64,000 bases of DNA from Turritopsis dohrnii (Eukaryota > Cnidaria > Hydrozoa > Anthoathecata > Oceaniidae): contig BQMF02000223.1 in assembly GCA_027922465.2 (NCBI GenBank), positions 186,001 through 250,000 of the forward strand, given 5' to 3'. A model generated the notes under the pieces. That model saw nothing but the letters and a program-made list of their open reading frames with translations, was not told where the DNA came from and searched no databases. The position numbers and the translations under genes are program-made. Positions within the stretch are counted from its first letter, which is position 1; each line of letters begins with the position of its first letter. Of the stretch, positions 58,961-64,000 are shown piece by piece.

Positions 58961-59492
58961 GCCGATTTATTTATCGTTTATAATGGTGAAATGAAGAAAC
59001 ATCGTATTATCGTGAAATGCTTTGAGAAAGCATCATAAAAACCGATGAAAATCTTTTTATCTGAGCCTACTTTCAAAATGTAGATACACCTGCCTGAACA
59101 CCACTTCAGCTGAGTAAGCAATGTTTTATCTCAACACGGCGTTATATTCATGGTAAACTCTATTTCTGTCATATAACCGATACACTGTGAACATGAAGAG
59201 TTGTTTAGTTATAAGCGGTATTGGAATCTGTTTGATACTATTCGTCAAAGATAATATCAAACTTTTGGTCAAAGCTTTGGAAGAACATTAGATTACTGAA
59301 TCCCTTCTGCAGTTTATCAAGTCTAGATAAATGCGGGGTGTCGTTGCCGGGATAACAACAACCTACTAAGAGAATATTACTGTGATCATTAGAAGGTTTT
59401 AAAACACTTTGTGATTGCAAAACTTTTCGTGATGCCAGTTGATGGCAAATGGATTTTACCAGATACATAAGTATTTATAAAAGGTTATTCAG

Positions 59493-59872
59493 GTTTACTG
59501 CGATCAAACAACAGATGGGGGAGGTTGGACTGTAGTTTGACTACAAGGATTTGGAGATTTATCACACGAGTTTTGGTTAGGCAATGAATATTTGTTTGCA
59601 TTATCGCTATATGGAGGACGTTTATGGTGTCAAACGTTATGCTAAATATGCTAGATTCCAGATTGGTGACTCATTAACGAATTATAACATCTATCTGTTA
59701 GGCAGATAATGGGCAAAGTCTTTTGACTTATAATAAGGACACAATGTATTGGGCTAAGTGGCATGATGGTGGCTGCTGGTATAAAAATTGCGTTACTTCA
59801 CATTTAAATGGAAGATATTATCATAACAAATATGAGAAGGGAAGAAGAATAAGAATGAACGCACTTAGATAA
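59493..59872 (+). pseudogene. Fibrinogen C-terminal domain (FReD) exon, broken
   Basis: After an acceptor AG at 59491-59492 it reads VYCDQTTDGGGWTVV, a stop, then GFGDLSHEFWLGNE (the usual ~17 residues between are missing). In other frames come VYGVKRYAKYARFQIGD...YNIYLLG and YNKDTMYWAKWHDGGCWY, followed by NCVTSHLNGRYYH and ending at TAA 59870-59872. All hallmarks of ficolin/tenascin-type fibrinogen domains are present but spread over three frames with a deletion, so the exon is dead. No upstream exon was recognised. Confidence 0.75.
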
Positions 59873-62544
59873 ATACTGATTTTCAAAATTACAATTGTAA
59901 AGATGTTTGATCATATGTGACAACATCGGTTTATTTATGATAAAGATGGACAACTGAGTTTGGATTTCTTCATAAGCAAGAAGCTGTTACTCTTCGCATT
60001 CTTTTTTTATTGTCTAAATCTCCAACTTCTGATGTTCTCTCACTTTTTACATAATTGCGATGACGCGAAATGGTGGAGATAAAGAAAGAAAGCGTAATAT
60101 CCATATTTTGCATGCGGGTTGCGTTTTTTATATCTTTCATTACTTTCTCATTGGTTCTAGGGTATAATTGCAAAATATTGTTGTGCGTCAGTGATACTTT
60201 TGCAAGTCCACCTTGTTTTCAATTCAAAAATTCGAAAAATCTGTATAAGTTAGCAAAATTAACAAAAGGTCTGTGGCTTGAAATTTAGCGCATCACACAG
60301 ATGGAATAATAAAGAATTTAAATGTCACTATAAACTTTTCGTATAAATATTTTGCTGTGTATTCATGCAAAGACAATTATCGGAATAAAAGAAACTTTGA
60401 GTAACTGGAACTATAGTTAATTCATTTAATGCCATTGCCAGTGACGAGAAAGGGACATAATCATCAGAATTTTTACCCATAGTGAATAAATCTGCAGAGG
60501 AGAGTGTTTCTATAGAAATATATAAACTATTTCAATGAAAATACTCTTCGTCGCAGTGAGTTTTTGATGATTTTGTCCATTGGATACTTGAAAAAAGATT
60601 TCGTATTTCTATGTTGATACAAGTTGGGACTGAAAACCAAAAAATATGATCGAATCAACAATCTTTTTAAATGTTGTAAAAAATTTTCATCGTGGTGGTA
60701 ATAAAGTACTACCAGATAAAACAATCTTAAGTATGAGCTTCACACAAAGCATCATGGTTCCGTATTTGTGAAAAATATTGAACAAAATCGGTTTTGCTAT
60801 GAAAATACTTCATTTTCTGGAATAAAAGCCGCGGCCTCTATTTGTTTTTTATAACAAAAGTTGCAGCTTCCATTTGAGGGCGGTTGCTATTCGAGGGTGG
60901 CTTTTATTCACTTTACATTGCATTTGAACTTGTAAAACCACCACAGTGACTTCTCTTGAATTCGAATTTACTTCTCTTGAATTCGAAGTTTTCTTATTGC
61001 CATTCTTATTTTATTGTTTTCTTTATGTTATTGCAGCAAATGACATATTCTTTTGCCCGCATTGTTAACCGAACTTTGCAGCCTGGAATGTTAATTCTAG
61101 ACTAATTTTACTACAACACAAGCTAGATTTACAAATTCAGATTCCTAAGAGAGCTCAACTTCGACTCGAAAAAAATACTATAAATTTATTTTGAAGCCAA
61201 ATTCATGCATGCAATAAAGCATTGGAGATCATCGTAAGATTGTTAAGCGCTACACAACGACGTAACTTTTTTGTCAATTATAAGGAATTTATTTTTACCT
61301 TTCCTAAAAATTGAAAATCATGTTGAAATTATAGATTTTCAGTGCTTTTATAGGCAATCTAGAGGTAGTATTTTTCAAATTTTTTTTGGCGCCCCCAACT
61401 CAAAATGTCTTGCTACGTCCCTGCTACATCACCATTCCCATTTCAAAAAGCTTCGTAACAAAACGGAATATTTACGTCGTGATTAATATTTGTAAAGCTA
61501 ATTCTGAATGAATGAAACTATGAAAAGCTTGTTTTCTTTTGTTACAGCTCGTATTCTTGGAATTTCATTGTTTAAAAACAAATTCAATTATCATTCCTTA
61601 TTCAAACGCAGTCAACCGCGAAAATTGTATAAATACATTTGCATAACTACTGTACGTTCTTTTTGAAACTGGTTGAAGCAGTGTGGGAGTCGTAGGTATC
61701 AAATTTTTAAGAAAATTTTTGTTAAGAGTTTTACGGACCTTCATTCACAATCATTTATTATTAGATCGTCTTACAAAAAGCTTTCAAGACATGACATTTT
61801 CTCAACAGAAATATAAGGTTCAATTCTGAAGAAGTTTGAACATCAAAACTTTTTTCTATAATGAAGATTAGATTCAGGGGATATTTTGGTTGTTTTCATT
61901 TAAAACTTTCCCTTATACATTCATACTGCAAGAATATCGAGGTTGAAAACGGCTTTCAATAAACTTCAAGTCAAAAGAAGTGTCATTGTAATTTTAGCTT
62001 TTCTCTGTGATGTTTCCATGTCTGAAAAACTAAAAAGGTTCAAAGCTCACAACTTGATAACAAACTAGAGAAGAATTAAACGCATGTATCGTGGTTAGAA
62101 AAAAATAAAGAGAGGAGATGTTTTCATGAGTCTTGTTTTCCTCTTCGCTTGAACCACCTTTTTGTGTTAATAAGAATGCTTTTTATAATATTTAGAAAAA
62201 CATTCATTACGTCAAAAATATGCCTGTTTTGTAATGACTTGGTATTGTTACATTACATTACAAAGCTACACGTATTTTATTTTATAAGAAACCAGTGAGA
62301 GGCTCTTGTAGCTACTGAGAGTTTCTTAAGTAGCTAAATGTACTTAAGTAAGAAAACACAGAAAATAAAGAAAACCAAAAGAAACCACCAAACTTTGTGT
62401 TTTCTACGTTTTCTGATGAACAGGCAATTATATTGATATGGGGTTGCGGGAAAGCAATTCTAAAGAAAAAACTCATTTTATCGATTTGTACATTTCAAGT
62501 GTTAACAAGTAGAAAATGGTATAATAGCAGCTATCTTACATGTA
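59873..62544. other. Non-coding stretch
   Basis: Apart from the MITE at 60476-60583 and a short GCGGC..CTATT.GAGG repeat (60830-60910) I see no gene. Confidence 0.4.
60476..60583. mobile_element. Family K MITE, copy 13
   Basis: CCCATAGTGAATAAATCTGC to GATTTTGTCCATTGG, hairpin CTGCAGAGGAGAGTGTTTCT against AAAATACTCTTCGTCGCAGT. Confidence 0.65.
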
Positions 62545-62718
62545 CAGTCGAATTTCTATGATTCGAACCTCCATAATTCGAGCTTTCTCTAATTCGAACG
62601 AATTTCATGGTCCCTTCATCTATTATTTCTTTGTAAATGAACCTCCGTAATTCGAACTTTCCATAAATCGAACGCTTTTGTCAGTCTCTTCGATGATCGA
62701 ATTAGAGAGAGTTTACTG
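62545..62718. mobile_element. pogo/Tigger-like MITE, well kept
   Basis: CAGTCGAATTTCTATGATTC to AGAGAGTTTACTG, flanked by TA at 62543-62544 and 62719-62720. Internal ATAATTCGA repeats. Older relatives at 7396-7512 and 30610-30764. Confidence 0.75.
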
Positions 62719-62730
62719 TATACATATTTA

Positions 62731-63818
62731 ATTCCAAGTAAGCACTACGTATAAATTTCCTTTATCTTTAGATCTGCTTTTCATCTGAATAAATTGAAAC
62801 CTCAGCATTTGTATTCTGATACGTCTATTGTTATTCTCTTTATTCCTCATGTACTTACCTGTACATACATTTTAAGATTAACGCAAGCTTTTACACGAAC
62901 TAGTAAAGTTTAGACTTGCTTACAACTGGTTAATCTGCACCAATCATAAATCAGAACTGATTATTTGAAAACTTTTATTATCGATGTTACTGGCATTTCC
63001 AGTTCTTTCACAGAATACGTGCCAAGGAAATCTTCTTTCTATAAGATAGCTATTTATTTATTTATAAACAGGTGGCGATTTTGGACATGGATATCAAAAT
63101 AGTTCGTACACAGTCACGTGATAATCTATAAAAAATCGCAGTTTTTTGGCAATCATATAGTAACACCTTAATGGCTTCTTCTACGAAAGAGAAAATCCTG
63201 AATTTTTACTTTTATTTTATAATCACATATTAAGAAATGAAATAAGCAGCCTTCAGTCCAGACTAGAAGTAACTTCTTACGAAAATATCCACAATTTTCG
63301 AGGGAATGGTGTATTAGTAAATTAGAACACTACTTGTAAAACTCATCACCGATGTCTTCGTGGAAAATTCGGTCTAATGACAATTCGAATGGTGAGTTCC
63401 ACACTTAGCCAGCCGGCACATTTTCTAATTAATCTCTGCGAAGGAGTACATTTCTATAGAAATATGCACACAATTTCAATAATAGTGCTCTCCGTCGCAT
63501 TGACTTTTTGACGATTTTGCCCACTGGATAGCCCTTCGCGTCATGGTACTACAAATTACACCAGTTGTTCAGAGACTTGTACACCACCTAATTCTTTTCT
63601 CAAAACCTTATCGGGGATAAGAAAATTTCTCCAAAAAATTTTAAACCCGACTTTACACCGATTACTGTCCAAATAACGTTTTTATTCTAAGCCATACGTG
63701 AAGCCATACATGAATGACCTACTATAATTACACAGTAACCAATGAAAATTGGTTAAAAAAAATGATTAAATGAAACAAAAAAATATGCTGAGGTAAACTG
63801 ACTAACATATCCACTTTA
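62731..63818 (+). repeat. Segmental duplication, copy 2 (first copy 38363-39270)
   Basis: Same order and strand as copy 1. It has extra sequence at about 63300-63400 and 63580-63640 (the latter with a CCTTATCGGGGATAA fragment), so this copy took later insertions or copy 1 lost them. Confidence 0.85.
63408..63527. mobile_element. Family K MITE, copy 14, inside the segmental duplication
   Basis: GCCAGCCGGCACATTTTCTA to TTTTGCCCACTGG. Orthologous to copy 7, and keeps the arm that copy 7 lost. Confidence 0.75.
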
Positions 63819-63869
63819 AAAGAATAAAACCCCATTATTAAAAGTAAAATCACAAGCATAGACGGTAAA

Positions 63870-64000
63870 AAACCAAAAGATAAAATTTTTGAGAGAAGCT
63901 TTTCGTAAAAACTATTTACAACAACTAGTTCTACATAGGAGACTGACGATGTAAATAGTTTTTACGAAAAGCTTCTCTCAAAAATTTTATCTTTTGGTTT
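63870..64000. repeat. Perfect 51-bp inverted repeat with 29-bp spacer at the window edge
   Basis: 63870-63920 (AAACCAAAAGATAAAATTTT...) and 63950-64000 are exact reverse complements. The arm reaches the last base, so it may extend beyond the window. The spacer is unrelated to the arms. Confidence 0.95.

Overview
The window is AT-rich animal nuclear DNA. It contains GT-AG introns, metazoan-type genes (WDR4, CWF19L1, PAN/PA14 secreted proteins, an immunoglobulin-superfamily receptor, a fibrinogen-domain relic), a non-LTR retrotransposon and many short inverted-repeat elements. An intron-phase-1 receptor with a cysteine-free V-like domain, an I-set-like domain, an Fn3-like domain, one membrane segment and a short tail is the architecture of the allorecognition (Alr) proteins of the hydrozoan Hydractinia. 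I infer a cnidarian, possibly a hydrozoan. The species cannot be fixed from sequence alone.

Layout: 1-3774 (+) is the 3' part of WDR4, the non-catalytic subunit of the tRNA m7G46 methyltransferase. 5082-11799 (+) is a complete 17-exon CWF19L1 (spliceosome-linked CwfJ family); one intron carries a tRNA-Asn-like sequence. 11800-17400 is repeat-rich: a 140-bp tandem array, a 1-kb inverted-repeat element and two abutting TAA-flanked MITEs. 17427-21174 (-) and 27378-33053 (-) are tandem paralogues encoding secreted PAN - Cys-rich - lectin-like - PA14 proteins. The second has a tract of duplicated, fused and broken exons. Between them lie a 0.9-kb TTAA-flanked element with a P2RX7-type zinc-cysteine domain relic and several foldbacks.

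34792-36708 holds three small unrecognised coding candidates, including a single-pass membrane protein. 43995-48701 (+) is the Alr-like receptor, six exons, all introns phase 1. 50240-51100 (-) is a single-exon multipass membrane protein with no recognised family. 53295-54335 is a composite repeat including a 128-bp tandem array. 55587-58960 (+) is a nearly full-length CR1/L2-like LINE with one frameshift and one in-frame stop. 59493-59872 (+) is a broken fibrinogen C-terminal domain. 62731-63818 duplicates 38363-39270, and the window ends inside a perfect 51-bp inverted repeat.

The housekeeping genes at the left (tRNA modification, splicing) are unrelated in function to the rest. The middle and right hold lineage-specific surface and secreted proteins (PAN/PA14, Ig receptor, multipass protein, fibrinogen relic), the kind of set that turns over by tandem duplication in cnidarian recognition loci. 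About 14 copies of one ~120-bp palindromic MITE are scattered through the window, three of them in introns of the Ig receptor. All gene models were spliced by hand from reading frame, splice signals and family resemblance; no alignment was run.
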